Part shown: one piece after another, positions 14,407 to 22,864 of the stretch
Layout of the letters: every line of letters starts with the position of its first letter
Numbering within the stretch: position 1 is the stretch's first letter
Source: Bdellovibrio sp.
GTDB taxonomy: Bacteria > Bdellovibrionota > UBA1018
Direction of reading: 5' to 3'
Assembly: GCA_016213345.1 (NCBI GenBank)
Contig: JACRAO010000047.1
Span: forward strand, 1-28,232
DNA length: 28,232 nucleotides
Notes under the pieces: generated by a model
The model's input: the letters and a program-made list of their open reading frames with translations, nothing else
Told to the model about the DNA's origin: nothing
Database searches by the model: none
Made by a program: the position numbers and the translations under genes

Positions 14407-15226
14407 ATTCTACGGTATCACCAAGTATATTCTCACAGTGCTCTAGTAGTAAGTATAAACCGTAATACAAATCGTTGTAAAAAGAACTGCGACTAAAGGC
14501 CAAAGTACCTGGCTGTGTTATAAGTTGTGTGCCTTGCGTGTTTGTATAGACAGGTCCTCCGCCCTGACTGTATATCTGCCCAGTTGGTGTAATGATCAGA
14601 ATTTCTAGATAGCCCTGTGCCTGGTAAGATGTAATAGGTGCACTAAAAGCTCTCGAATAATCATCGTATGATGTATAGAAATAAAAGTTAAAATAAAATG
14701 AAAAATTACTATTCTGATTCCAATAGTATGTGTTATCAGAAGAATAATTTGCACCAGAAATAAAGTCATAACTGTAACTACAGTAGTTTGGTCTTTGACT
14801 ATAATATGAAGTGTTATTATAACCTAAAAAAGAAAAATAAATCCTATCTTTAGGTTGAACAGGTAAACCGGTTTGATGGATATTGTTATTATAATTTGTA
14901 TATAAATTTGAATAATTAAAATAAGAATTAGGAAACAGATCCCAAAGACAAACCGTTGCTCCACCTGAATTTATTATTACTCCAGCAGTTTGTGCACAGG
15001 CTGTCTCGTAATTTGGAGCTGTTCTGCATTGACCAAGAATCTTAAAACTACCTGCACCGCAGGGATTAGTGGGTGCTGGAGGTGGTACAGGCTGAGCTAC
15101 TGGTTGTGGTTGCGCAGGAGGGGGATCTGATTTGCCGCAGTTGTTTAAGACGACGCCAATACATAAAATCGTCAAGATAATCAAGAAACGCCTGATTAAT
15201 TTCATATTAAAATCTTTTAATTCCAT
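14390..15226 (-). CDS. Tyr/Asn/Ser-rich probable lipoprotein
   Basis: The 278-residue product starts at ATG 15226, chosen because AGGAGGTG (complement of 15232-15239) is at ideal spacing; an internal ATG 21 bases downstream has no Shine-Dalgarno. The signal peptide ends at VVLNNC, an atypical lipobox, with Cys30 the likely lipidated residue. A proline-rich linker follows (about 35-51), with a DPPPAQPQPVAQPVPPPAP stretch. The rest is extremely rich in tyrosine, asparagine and serine (YYWNQNSNFSFYFNFYFYTS), and contains several Cys that could form disulfides. It may be a surface-exposed, adhesive protein; no family recognised. Transcription is convergent with the pseudouridine synthase gene, with a 12-bp overlap. 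Confidence 0.7.
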   Translation of the reverse strand: MELKDFNMKLIRRFLIILTILCIGVVLNNCGKSDPPPAQPQPVAQPVPPPAPTNPCGAGSFKILGQCRTAPNYETACAQTAGVIINSGGATVCLWDLFPNSYFNYSNLYTNYNNNIHQTGLPVQPKDRIYFSFLGYNNTSYYSQRPNYCSYSYDFISGANYSSDNTYYWNQNSNFSFYFNFYFYTSYDDYSRAFSAPITSYQAQGYLEILIITPTGQIYSQGGGPVYTNTQGTQLITQPGTLAFSRSSFYNDLYYGLYLLLEHCENILGDTVECPLRP

Positions 15227-15230
15227 AAAA

Positions 15231-15248
15231 ACACCTCCTTTTAGGTGT
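15231..15248 (-). promoter_or_regulatory. Hairpin sequestering the Shine-Dalgarno of the Tyr/Asn-rich lipoprotein
   Basis: On the minus strand ACACCT, a 6-nt loop AAAAGG, and AGGTGT form a perfect 6-bp stem, with a T-run right after. The ribosome-binding AGGAGGTG is split between loop and stem, so folding would hide it. It could act as a translational switch, or as a leaky terminator. Confidence 0.5.
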
Positions 15249-15274
15249 GTTAAACAAAAACCAGAATTAACATA

Positions 15275-15291
15275 TACATTTTTCGTGCCAA
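15275..15291 (-). promoter_or_regulatory. Possible degenerate sigma-54 promoter
   Basis: On the minus strand TTGGCACG (complement of 15284-15291) is a perfect -24 element. Four bases later ATGTA (15275-15279) stands where TTGCW is expected, so the -12 GC is GT. No good sigma-70 -10 box lies at the right distance from TTGGCA. The leader to the ATG would be about 37 nt. Confidence 0.3.
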
Positions 15292-15380
15292 TTTTTTACA
15301 CATATATACACGGAAGTTAGAATTTTATTTTCATTTAATATTCAATACTTAAACTAATATTATTTAATATGACGAGATTG

Positions 15381-15427
15381 CCAAAGTGTCTAAGTTTTAG
15401 TCACTGACAGATACTTAGACACTTCGG
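15381..15427 (-). other. Long stem-loop spanning the end of the glycosyltransferase gene
   Basis: CCAAAGTGTCTAAGT (15381-15395) and ACTTAGACACTTCGG (15413-15427) are 15-bp arms with one mismatch and a 17-nt loop. The stem includes the last codons and stop of the minus-strand glycosyltransferase. No U-tract follows, so it is more likely an mRNA 3-prime stabiliser or Rho-associated structure than an intrinsic terminator. Confidence 0.5.
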
Positions 15428-16586
15428 TAAATATAGTTTCTGCCATATGTTTCCAGGTAAATTTATTAAGTGCACGTTTTTTTGCCTGCTGTCCTGTTGT
15501 TTTAATGAGTGAAGGGTTGGCCAATATTTGATCTAGTTTGCTAATAATGAGATTTGTATCTGTTGGATTAACGAGCCAACCAGAAACTCCATCTTCTACG
15601 GCATCTGGTATGCCTCCACTATTGCCTGCTAGCGCAGGAACTGCGCAGGCTGCTGCTTCAATAAATGAAATTCCGAATCCTTCTACATCTGGTGGTTCGA
15701 TATGTTCGCGAGAGAGCATGACATACAAATCAGCCAAATTATAATAATCTCTTAGACGATCAAATGATACGGCTCCTGCAAATTTTATATAACTATTAAG
15801 ACCTTTGTCTTGTACGAGTGAGTAAAGTCTATCGTGATCACTGCCTTCGCCACACACAAGGTAGACTAGGTTTGGGTATTTTTTGATAAGAGCGGGCATT
15901 GCCTGAATCATTTGATCAATCCCTTTGTACGGGTCAAGTCTGGTTACAGTTAATAAAACTATTTTATTTTGTAATTGATATTTTTCACTCAGGTCTTGAG
16001 CTTTTTCTGAGGGGAAAAATTTTTCGATATCTACGCCAGGATTAGCAACTACTATATTTGTTAACGGGATATTACATTTGGTATATAAAAGATTTTTAGT
16101 AAAATGACTGTTAGCAAAAATTTTGGCTGCGTTTTGTAAAATATTTCTCTTTATTGGTGAAAATAATTTTCGTATCTTTCTTTTTGTAGTGTATGAAGAC
16201 TCTAACAGTTCAACGCCATGTGTAAAAACGAAATAAGGGATCTTAAAATATGCTCTTACAGGTGTACAAATCCAAGATGAAATAGCGTCTGGAATCCAAA
16301 CGGTGTGAAAAATGCAACAAGGTTTCCAATGTAATGCTTCATAGGTGATGGCGCGTGAGAACTGTAAAGCGGCTTTTGGTATTTGCGGAGATATAGAGAT
16401 TCTTAGTGTGTCGATAGAACTTTTTACATCAAATAGTTCAGCATCTTTTTGTGCAGGAGCAATTAATTTGATTTGTGCACCTGGAATTTTCCCCATCTCT
16501 TTGAAGAGTTCATAACTCAAGGTGGCAATCCCTCCAAATCTTGGTCTATAATCAAATGCGGTTGATAAAATTTTATAATAACGCAT
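15390..16586 (-). CDS. GT4-family glycosyltransferase
   Basis: The 398-residue enzyme transfers a sugar from an NDP-sugar donor, with a GT-B fold. The N-terminal acceptor domain starts MRYYKILSTAFDYRPRFGG, with the Gly-rich GGIATLSYELF that opens family 4 proteins. The C-terminal Rossmann domain starts near LLTVTRLDPYKGIDQMIQA (residues 208-226), and the donor site E-x7-E occurs as EHIEPPDVEGFGISFIEAA (about 292-310), followed by AGNSGGIPDAVEDGVSGWLV. Divergent from the polysaccharide genes that start at 16679; the two units share a 92-bp AT-rich interval. Specificity of donor and acceptor unknown. A hairpin overlaps its stop codon. Confidence 0.9.
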   Translation of the reverse strand: MRYYKILSTAFDYRPRFGGIATLSYELFKEMGKIPGAQIKLIAPAQKDAELFDVKSSIDTLRISISPQIPKAALQFSRAITYEALHWKPCCIFHTVWIPDAISSWICTPVRAYFKIPYFVFTHGVELLESSYTTKRKIRKLFSPIKRNILQNAAKIFANSHFTKNLLYTKCNIPLTNIVVANPGVDIEKFFPSEKAQDLSEKYQLQNKIVLLTVTRLDPYKGIDQMIQAMPALIKKYPNLVYLVCGEGSDHDRLYSLVQDKGLNSYIKFAGAVSFDRLRDYYNLADLYVMLSREHIEPPDVEGFGISFIEAAACAVPALAGNSGGIPDAVEDGVSGWLVNPTDTNLIISKLDQILANPSLIKTTGQQAKKRALNKFTWKHMAETIFTEVSKYLSVTKT

Positions 16587-16678
16587 AGCGCTTATGTTTG
16601 TTGTTGTTCAATATATATATTCTCACATATTATTTTAAGTATGTTTAAATTAGTTTCAATGCTTATAAAGATCCAAAT

Positions 16679-18151
16679 ATGGGCAATAGAATGACAGACA
16701 AACTGATGATGTCCGAGTTTAAGCAAGCAGGGTTCATAAGTTTTGGAATTTTTTTATTTCTTATATCCATTATTCCGCCAGTGAATATCTCAGTTGACGG
16801 AAATTCGATGTTTTGGGTTGGTGTCAATTTAGTAACACAACAGAGCTTTGAAAGTTCTTCTTTACTGGGTGCAATTGGGGTTGGAGGAAAATACTATTCG
16901 ATTTGGTATCCACTTCTTTCTCTGATTGAGATTCCTTTTATAGCTTGTGGCTTTCTTGTTGCAAAATTAATGCATTTAGAAGCTTATAAAATTAATATTG
17001 CGCTAGTGTTCTGTTTTCTTTTACAGACATTGCTTGTAACATTTACATCTTTTTTCTTTTTTTTAGTTTTAAAAAAAATTAATTTCAATTTTAAAAATTC
17101 TTTTTTACTTACACTTGGGCTGGTTTTTGGAACTTATTACTTGGTCTATGTACGATCTTTATTCGCTGATTGTCTTTTGACTTTTATTGTTACTGCTTCT
17201 ATTTATTTAATCCTTTGCGGAAGATCTATTTTATCAATTGGCATTCTTTCGCTATTGGCGATTTTAGCAAAGCCAACAGGTATTTTTTTAGGACCGGTAA
17301 TTAGCTTATATTTAATTATAGAAAAAAAATATTCGTGGCAAAAAAAAATAATTCCGTTACTAGGAACGATTGTGGGATTTGTTTTATATGGTTATTATAA
17401 TTATATTCGTTTTGGAAGTATGTTAAATTTTGGCAGCAGACCAAGTTTGAGTTTGTTTTATTTTCCGGTCGGAATAATTAAACATGTATTGGCTCCAGGA
17501 TATGGTATATTTTGGTTCAATCCAGTTTTGTTTTTAGCCCCGTTTGGATTGTATTTGTGGTTAAAAAAACCTTGTAAAGATTTCAAATTTTTTCTTATGC
17601 TTGCTAGTGTGTTTTTTGGTATTTATTGTTTTTGGCCGGCAGCTGGATGGGATTGGGGATCTAGGCACTTATTGGTGATTTTGCCGGTTCTGTTTATATT
17701 TATCGGAAAAATGTTAGAAACAAAGTTTAAAAAACTATATTTAATTTTAATTTTTATAGGTTTTATTATTCATTTGCCCACTATTTTTTCATTCTATGAG
17801 CGTTATTATTTTGAAGCCGCACATACAACTGTTTCAGTAAAAGAAATTCATTGGAATCCAAAACATTCTCCAATTATCCGAGTCTGGCCTTCTTCGATGC
17901 ATCAAATAAGGGATGCTTTGAAAACAGATGTCAAAGGTCTTATTCAAAAATCAGTATATCGCGAAAAAGAACGGAGTTTTGAGGAGTCGTTAAGTCTAAA
18001 ATTAGTTGCTCTTTGGTGGTGGGTTTTACCAGGCGTTGGACTTCCTCGCGGAGTAGGGATTTTTATTTTTTTATGTTTAATTTTAGGATCTTATCTAATT
18101 TTAAGAAAAACTTATCGGGTCGGGATAAAAAATGAAAATAGCAGTTATTAG
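16679..18151 (+). CDS. Polytopic membrane protein, probable GT-C-type glycosyltransferase
   Basis: The 490-residue protein has about ten to twelve hydrophobic segments. The first periplasmic loop carries NISVDGNSMFWVG, an acidic loop like the D/E motif of GT-C enzymes that use polyprenyl-phosphate sugars, and the central part has GFVLYGYYNYIRFGSMLNFG, a Y-N-x-x-R-F-G motif seen in ArnT/PMT-like and related hypothetical proteins. The start is uncertain: ATG 16679 and ATG 16691 both lack a strong Shine-Dalgarno, and the charged N-terminus allows either. The stop overlaps the next gene by 20 bp, consistent with one transcript for surface-glycan assembly. Substrate unknown. Confidence 0.65.
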   Translation: MGNRMTDKLMMSEFKQAGFISFGIFLFLISIIPPVNISVDGNSMFWVGVNLVTQQSFESSSLLGAIGVGGKYYSIWYPLLSLIEIPFIACGFLVAKLMHLEAYKINIALVFCFLLQTLLVTFTSFFFFLVLKKINFNFKNSFLLTLGLVFGTYYLVYVRSLFADCLLTFIVTASIYLILCGRSILSIGILSLLAILAKPTGIFLGPVISLYLIIEKKYSWQKKIIPLLGTIVGFVLYGYYNYIRFGSMLNFGSRPSLSLFYFPVGIIKHVLAPGYGIFWFNPVLFLAPFGLYLWLKKPCKDFKFFLMLASVFFGIYCFWPAAGWDWGSRHLLVILPVLFIFIGKMLETKFKKLYLILIFIGFIIHLPTIFSFYERYYFEAAHTTVSVKEIHWNPKHSPIIRVWPSSMHQIRDALKTDVKGLIQKSVYREKERSFEESLSLKLVALWWWVLPGVGLPRGVGIFIFLCLILGSYLILRKTYRVGIKNENSSY

Positions 18152-19301
18152 TCCAACTTTTCCACCAGATCATTGTGGTATAGGAGATTATTCCGCTCGT
18201 GTTGTCGAAGAGTTTCTAAATCGAAATGAACAAGTTAGTGTTTGGAGTTGTCAAAAAAATCCACAAGCAAACTATTTAACAAGTAATAATTTTAAATATT
18301 TTTACACACCTCGTCCATGGGGTCCTGTAACTTTTTGTAGTTTTTTGATCGAATTAAAAAAATTCTCACCAGAAGCTGTGATTGTGCAATATATTCCATA
18401 TCTATTTGCCAAGAAATGGGGAATTCATCCGTTACTTCCGTTTTGGATTTTGATTTTACGTTTTATTTTATATTTACTAAATCCATCGATATCACTTTTA
18501 TTAATTGTGCATGAATCAAATTATCCTGTTAGGTTTGATCTAAAAGGCATTTGTCTTGGCTTGCCGCAGTGGTTCCAATTTGTATTTATTTTTCTAATTT
18601 GTCCAAAGATAAGTTTTACATTCGAATCAGCATATAAAAAGTATAAAAATTTCTTTTTTTGGAAATGGCTTTATCTTATACCGGTTGGAGCTAATATAAA
18701 GAGAGTTCAAATGGATTGGGATATTCCTATAGATGAAATAGTGCCAAAAGAGGCTAAAATTTTATTACATTTTGGTGGAGCTCATCCAACTAATCTCTTT
18801 GAGTATGAATTTGCAGCTTTTGATGCGATATTTAAAAATTTAAAAAATACAAAATTAGTTTTTGTTGGTCTCACACAAGAAAAAATAAATGTTTTATTAG
18901 ATCAGTACAATTTTTCACATTTAAAATCTGCTGTTATAGGCTTGGGTTATCTTATGGAGGCAGAAGTTTCTGTCTGGATTAGCCGATCTTATTTGGTGTT
19001 AGCGCCTTTCTTAGATGGAATTTCAACTCGTCGTACAAGTGCTATGGCTGCGTTTGATCACGGCAAGCCGCTTTTGACCACAAGATCTTGGTCAACAAAC
19101 TCTAGTATTGCGTGGGAAGAGTTTTGCTTTATTGTGCCCATGCAAGAAAAACAAAAATTTATTGAAAAAGCAGTTTTTATCTTAGAAAACTCAGAGGAGG
19201 CGAAAAGCACTGGAGAACGTGGTAAGAAATATTATGATGCTCATTTTTCTTATCCGGTGATAACGAATAAAATATTGAGTATAATAAACTTTAAAAACTA
19301 A
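18132..19301 (+). CDS. GT4-like glycosyltransferase
   Basis: The 389-residue protein starts with MKIAVISPTFPPDHCGIGDY, the N-terminal loop of family 4 GT-B enzymes. The second Rossmann domain starts around AKILLHFGGAHPT. The C-terminal donor region reads APFLDGISTRRTSAMAAFDH, without the usual E-x7-E glutamate pair, as in a subgroup of polysaccharide-cluster transferases. Between the domains lies a hydrophobic segment (PFWILILRFILYLLNPSISL, residues 102-121) that suggests membrane association. It overlaps the upstream membrane protein gene by 20 bp and is 25 bp from the amidotransferase gene, so the three are coupled. It may add a sugar to the same lipid-linked glycan. Confidence 0.8.
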   Translation: MKIAVISPTFPPDHCGIGDYSARVVEEFLNRNEQVSVWSCQKNPQANYLTSNNFKYFYTPRPWGPVTFCSFLIELKKFSPEAVIVQYIPYLFAKKWGIHPLLPFWILILRFILYLLNPSISLLLIVHESNYPVRFDLKGICLGLPQWFQFVFIFLICPKISFTFESAYKKYKNFFFWKWLYLIPVGANIKRVQMDWDIPIDEIVPKEAKILLHFGGAHPTNLFEYEFAAFDAIFKNLKNTKLVFVGLTQEKINVLLDQYNFSHLKSAVIGLGYLMEAEVSVWISRSYLVLAPFLDGISTRRTSAMAAFDHGKPLLTTRSWSTNSSIAWEEFCFIVPMQEKQKFIEKAVFILENSEEAKSTGERGKKYYDAHFSYPVITNKILSIINFKN

Positions 19302-19326
19302 TTGAGGTATTGGCGCGGTATATAAT

Positions 19327-21264
19327 ATGTGTGGAATAGCAGGATTAGTAAATAAAAACGGAATTGTAGTTAATGCTGAGTTATTAAATAAGATGGCCAA
19401 TGCCATGAAGCATCGTGGGCCAGATGCTGATGGGGTGTTTGTTTACCAAAATTTTGGACTGGCATTTCGTAGATTAAAAATTATTGATCTCTCAGATCTG
19501 GCTAATCAACCAATGTTCAATGAAGATGGCAAAGTAGGTGTTGTCTTTAATGGAGAAATTTATAATTTTCAAGAATTAAGATGTGAACTTCAAACAGTAG
19601 GGCATGTTTTTAAGTCTCAATCAGACACAGAAGTTATTGTACACGGTTTTGAACAGTGGGGTGAAAGTTTTTTTAAAAAATTAAATGGGATGTTCGCTTT
19701 TAGTATTTTAGATTTAAGAACACAGTGTCCATCCTTATATTTGGTGCGTGACCGTTTTGGGATAAAACCATTATTTTATTCGTTACTTGATAAAAATTTT
19801 GCTTTTGCTTCTGAGTTAAAACCGCTTTTGCAATTAAATTGGATTTCAAAAGATATAAGTTCAGAAACTTTATTGTATTATCTAAAGTTTAGCCATGTTC
19901 CACAGCCACTTTCTATTTTGAAAAATATACAACAATTAAAATCGGGGCATTATTTAAAATATCAAGAACATGTTTTAACAGAGGGGGTATATTTTGATTC
20001 AATACAATTAAGTCAAAAGACTGAAAATAATACATATTGTAAGCAAGAAGACGAAGTTTTATCAGAATGCGAGCATATTTTAAAACAAGTTGTAACAAGG
20101 CAAATTATCAGTGATGTACCTGTTGGTTGTTTTTTAAGTGGTGGGATAGATTCGAGTTTGCTGACAATGAGTTACGCAGAGCTGGAAGAAACAAAGGGAA
20201 GGCCAATAAAGACATTTACTATTTCTTATGAAGAAAAAGAATTTGATGAAGGCCGTTTTGCAAGCGAGATTGCTAAAGCCTTTCATACTGAACATTATGA
20301 GTTATTGGTAAAGCCTAAGGATTTATTTGATCTTATCCCAAAAATTTCAGAATATTTTGATCAACCTCTAGCTGATACAACAGCATTGCCAACGTTATTG
20401 TTGGCTAAATTTGCGAAAGAAAAGGTCACTGTTGCGCTTTCTGGTGATGGTGGAGATGAGCTTTTTTGGGGCTATCCGCATCAACGTGCACTGTTAGTAT
20501 TAAATGAATTACAAAAATTGCCCTTTGGGGCGAGAAAAGTTTTATTTGGTAGTTTGCGATCTATATTGAAGGCTAGTTTGTTTGGACCATTTAAAAACAA
20601 ATTTTGCCAGCAAATGGTCAAACTATTTGATATTTTACAATTTCAGGATGAGGGTCAGTTTTATCAAAATTTTGTTGGTTCTTTGGGTCCATTGCAGATG
20701 CCAGAGCTTGCGTCTTTATTAAAGGAAAAAGCAGATTTTTCAAGGCCTTTTTTTACAGATATTTTGGAGCAATTGAGGCCGCTTGATTTAGAAGAAAAGG
20801 TTACACATTTATTTTTAAAGACATTTTTAGTAGACACAGTGCTCGCGAAAACAGATCGAGCCGGAATGGCCGTGGGACTTGAAGCAAGAGTGCCGTTTTT
20901 AGATAACGAGTTTGTTGATTTTTCATTTAGGTTGCCTTTTAGTTATAAATTAAAACTGGGTGAATCAAAGTATTTACTTAGGCGGCTTTTGCGAAAAAAG
21001 CTTATAGAGCATGGTCTTTCTTCTCGGTTGAGCAAAAGAAAAAAACAGGGTTTTAGTATTCCTATGCGTGATTGGCTAAGAGGGGAGCTTCGGTATTTGT
21101 TGCAAGATTATTTATCTTTTGATCGATTAAAAAGAGAAGGTGTGTTTCAGGAAAATCAAGTTCAGAGAATAGTTGTTGAGCATTTAGAAAATAGGGCTAA
21201 TCATTCGCATTTACTTTGGTCGTTACTTGTGTTTCAAATGTGGAAGGAGCATTTTAGTGCTTAG
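19327..21264 (+). CDS. asnB: Asparagine synthase-type (AsnB-like) amidotransferase
   Basis: The 645-residue protein has an N-terminal class II glutaminase domain: Cys2 after the initiator Met (MCGIAGLV), HRGPDADG and NGEIYNF. The synthetase domain follows with the PP-loop GCFLSGGIDSSLL (about 267-279), which binds ATP, and LSGDGGDELFWGY, which holds the substrate Asp site. The length exceeds the classic bacterial AsnB (about 550), and proteins of this size often lie in exopolysaccharide or lipopolysaccharide clusters, where they amidate a uronic acid or another carboxyl group. The glycosyltransferases directly upstream support that role over asparagine supply, but it is inference. The ATG has no clear Shine-Dalgarno; GAGGT lies 18 nt away. 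The tRNA gene starts 10 nt after its stop. Confidence 0.88.
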   Translation: MCGIAGLVNKNGIVVNAELLNKMANAMKHRGPDADGVFVYQNFGLAFRRLKIIDLSDLANQPMFNEDGKVGVVFNGEIYNFQELRCELQTVGHVFKSQSDTEVIVHGFEQWGESFFKKLNGMFAFSILDLRTQCPSLYLVRDRFGIKPLFYSLLDKNFAFASELKPLLQLNWISKDISSETLLYYLKFSHVPQPLSILKNIQQLKSGHYLKYQEHVLTEGVYFDSIQLSQKTENNTYCKQEDEVLSECEHILKQVVTRQIISDVPVGCFLSGGIDSSLLTMSYAELEETKGRPIKTFTISYEEKEFDEGRFASEIAKAFHTEHYELLVKPKDLFDLIPKISEYFDQPLADTTALPTLLLAKFAKEKVTVALSGDGGDELFWGYPHQRALLVLNELQKLPFGARKVLFGSLRSILKASLFGPFKNKFCQQMVKLFDILQFQDEGQFYQNFVGSLGPLQMPELASLLKEKADFSRPFFTDILEQLRPLDLEEKVTHLFLKTFLVDTVLAKTDRAGMAVGLEARVPFLDNEFVDFSFRLPFSYKLKLGESKYLLRRLLRKKLIEHGLSSRLSKRKKQGFSIPMRDWLRGELRYLLQDYLSFDRLKREGVFQENQVQRIVVEHLENRANHSHLLWSLLVFQMWKEHFSA

Positions 21265-21274
21265 GCGTTTATAT

Positions 21275-21358
21275 GCGGGCGTGGCGGAATTGGCAGACGC
21301 GCTGGATTCAGGGTCCAGTATCTGCAAAGATGTGAAGGTTCAAGTCCTTTCGCCCGCA
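21275..21358 (+). tRNA. tRNA-Leu (CAG)
   Basis: The acceptor stem pairs GCGGGCG (21275-21281) with CGCCCGC (21351-21357), and A21358 is the discriminator. The anticodon stem CTGGA/TCCAG encloses the loop TTCAGGG with anticodon CAG. A long variable arm (TATCTGCAAAGATG region) gives the class II shape of tRNA-Leu. The T arm is GAAGG/CCTTT around TTCAAGT. CCA is not encoded. It may be cotranscribed with the amidotransferase gene. Confidence 0.95.
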
Positions 21359-21360
21359 TA

Positions 21361-21369
21361 GGACTTGAA
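21361..21369 (+). repeat. Inverted copy of the tRNA T-loop sequence in the trailer
   Basis: GGACTTGAA just after the tRNA is the exact reverse complement of TTCAAGTCC (21339-21347) of the T arm. In a precursor transcript the two could pair and compete with the T arm. Confidence 0.55.
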
Positions 21370-21390
21370 GCGAACCAAACGTGGGTGCTT

Positions 21391-21858
21391 ATGAAAAAAA
21401 TATTTATATTACTTTTATTGTTTATCTCAAATTCTTTTGCAGGCGAAGCAATATTTTCGGATCAACATTCTTGGTGGGCTGACTGGGATAAGCAATGTCA
21501 TTCGCTATCGCTAAAATATAAGAAGCATTTTCCTACACGTAAAATATCAGCGCTCTGTTCTGTACAATCAAAAGAGGCCAAGAGTGCAGAAGAATTAAAC
21601 AAGATAAATTCGCGTCACCTTTATGTGATATTAGCAGAGTTATTTTATTCTAAAGAAAATTATGAAAGAAGAAGTGCATTAACGCTTTTATTTTCGTATG
21701 AATGTGAAAATGCTAAGATTTGTAGTGAATATATGCAAGTGCTTGCAAGAGAGATAAAGAAAGATTTTTTGATTCTTCACAAGAAAGACACGTATTTTTT
21801 TAAAAATATTTTAGAGCTGAAAACTAAGGTTCAGGGTAGAGTCAAAATATTCAAATAA
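21391..21858 (+). CDS. Small secreted protein of unknown function
   Basis: The 155-residue product is read from ATG 21391 (GTG 21385 would add two residues). The signal peptide MKKIFILLLLFISNSFA is clear, with cleavage likely before G18. The mature part has WWADWDKQCH near residue 33, three further cysteines (for example ALCSVQ and ENAKICSEY) that could form disulfides, and a basic C-terminus. No domain recognised. It lies 33 bp after the tRNA and converges with thiL, overlapping its end by 8 bp. Periplasmic location is the only firm statement. Confidence 0.65.
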   Translation: MKKIFILLLLFISNSFAGEAIFSDQHSWWADWDKQCHSLSLKYKKHFPTRKISALCSVQSKEAKSAEELNKINSRHLYVILAELFYSKENYERRSALTLLFSYECENAKICSEYMQVLAREIKKDFLILHKKDTYFFKNILELKTKVQGRVKIFK

Positions 21859-22852
21859 AATGATCATATCCATGAATTTTGGGTTTATATGGTTTCCCAT
21901 TTTGTAAATAAATAAGATCCGCTTTTGCATTTACAATTTTGCCGACTTTATAAAGTGAATGATGACATTTTGCTTCAAAATCTTGATTTAACTTTTGATA
22001 GGAAGAGGGTTTGGCTGTAAACAACAAGCAATAGTCTTCGCCCCCCGCTAAAGCATATGAAATAGGATCAAGGGCATGGGTTTTACAAAAGTGCTTAAGT
22101 GTAGGAGAAATAGGGATGTTTTCTATTGTCATTTCTGCTCCACAATGTGACATTTTCATGATTCGCCTGATATCAGAGTCTATTCCATCTGATATGTCCA
22201 TCATGGCATGCACAGACGAATGCTGAGCCAGCCATTGCCCTTCACGTAAGTGTGGTTTAGGCCTGTAGTGCTTTTTTATCAAACGTAATGCATTTTTATT
22301 TTTTTCATATTTATTTAAAATAACTTTTAGTCCCGCAGCAGAATCACCAAGAAAATCTGTAACACAAATTATATCTCCTAGTTTTGCGTCCGATCGTTTT
22401 TTAATATGTGTTGTTTTGGCTTTTCCTAAAATAACAGCGCTTATCATGATGTCAGATTTAGATTTTGTAGTATCTCCTCCTAAAAGAAAGACATTTTCAG
22501 TGTTTGCTAGTTCATAAAATCCAGAACAGAAATCGGCTATCCATCTGGTATCTAATTTAGTGGGCATTGCAACTGAGAGAAAAGCAAACTGAGGTGTTCC
22601 ACCCATTGCAGCAATATCACTCAAATTAACTGCGAGTGATTTATACCCTAAATCTTTTGGGTGTATATTATTTTTTAAAAAATGAACATTTTCTATAAGC
22701 AAGTCCGTAGTTACTAGAAGAGAATGCCCATCCTTTTGATTAATTACAGCACAGTCATCTCCTATTCCTATTACGTTTCTTGGTAAATTTAGTGAAAATT
22801 TTTTATTTATTTTCTCAATAAGTCCAAATTCACCTAATTCCTTGAGTTTCAT
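21851..22852 (-). CDS. thiL: Thiamine-monophosphate kinase
   Basis: The 333-residue enzyme phosphorylates thiamine monophosphate with ATP to give the cofactor thiamine diphosphate. Visible motifs: the N-terminal GEFGLIEKI, VIGIGDDCAVI near 28-38 that binds nucleotide and magnesium, TTDLLIENVHF, the conserved NLSDIAAMGGTP near 76-87, GDTTKSKSDI, and MDISDGIDSDI near 216. These match ThiL of the PurM-like superfamily, and the length is normal. No other thiamine gene is in the window. It overlaps the converging secreted-protein gene by 8 bp, and its start is 12 bp after the stop of the secreted protein at 22865, suggesting cotranscription, though a functional link is not evident. Confidence 0.93.
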   Translation of the reverse strand: MKLKELGEFGLIEKINKKFSLNLPRNVIGIGDDCAVINQKDGHSLLVTTDLLIENVHFLKNNIHPKDLGYKSLAVNLSDIAAMGGTPQFAFLSVAMPTKLDTRWIADFCSGFYELANTENVFLLGGDTTKSKSDIMISAVILGKAKTTHIKKRSDAKLGDIICVTDFLGDSAAGLKVILNKYEKNKNALRLIKKHYRPKPHLREGQWLAQHSSVHAMMDISDGIDSDIRRIMKMSHCGAEMTIENIPISPTLKHFCKTHALDPISYALAGGEDYCLLFTAKPSSYQKLNQDFEAKCHHSLYKVGKIVNAKADLIYLQNGKPYKPKIHGYDHFI

Positions 22853-22864
22853 TTTGAGTATATT

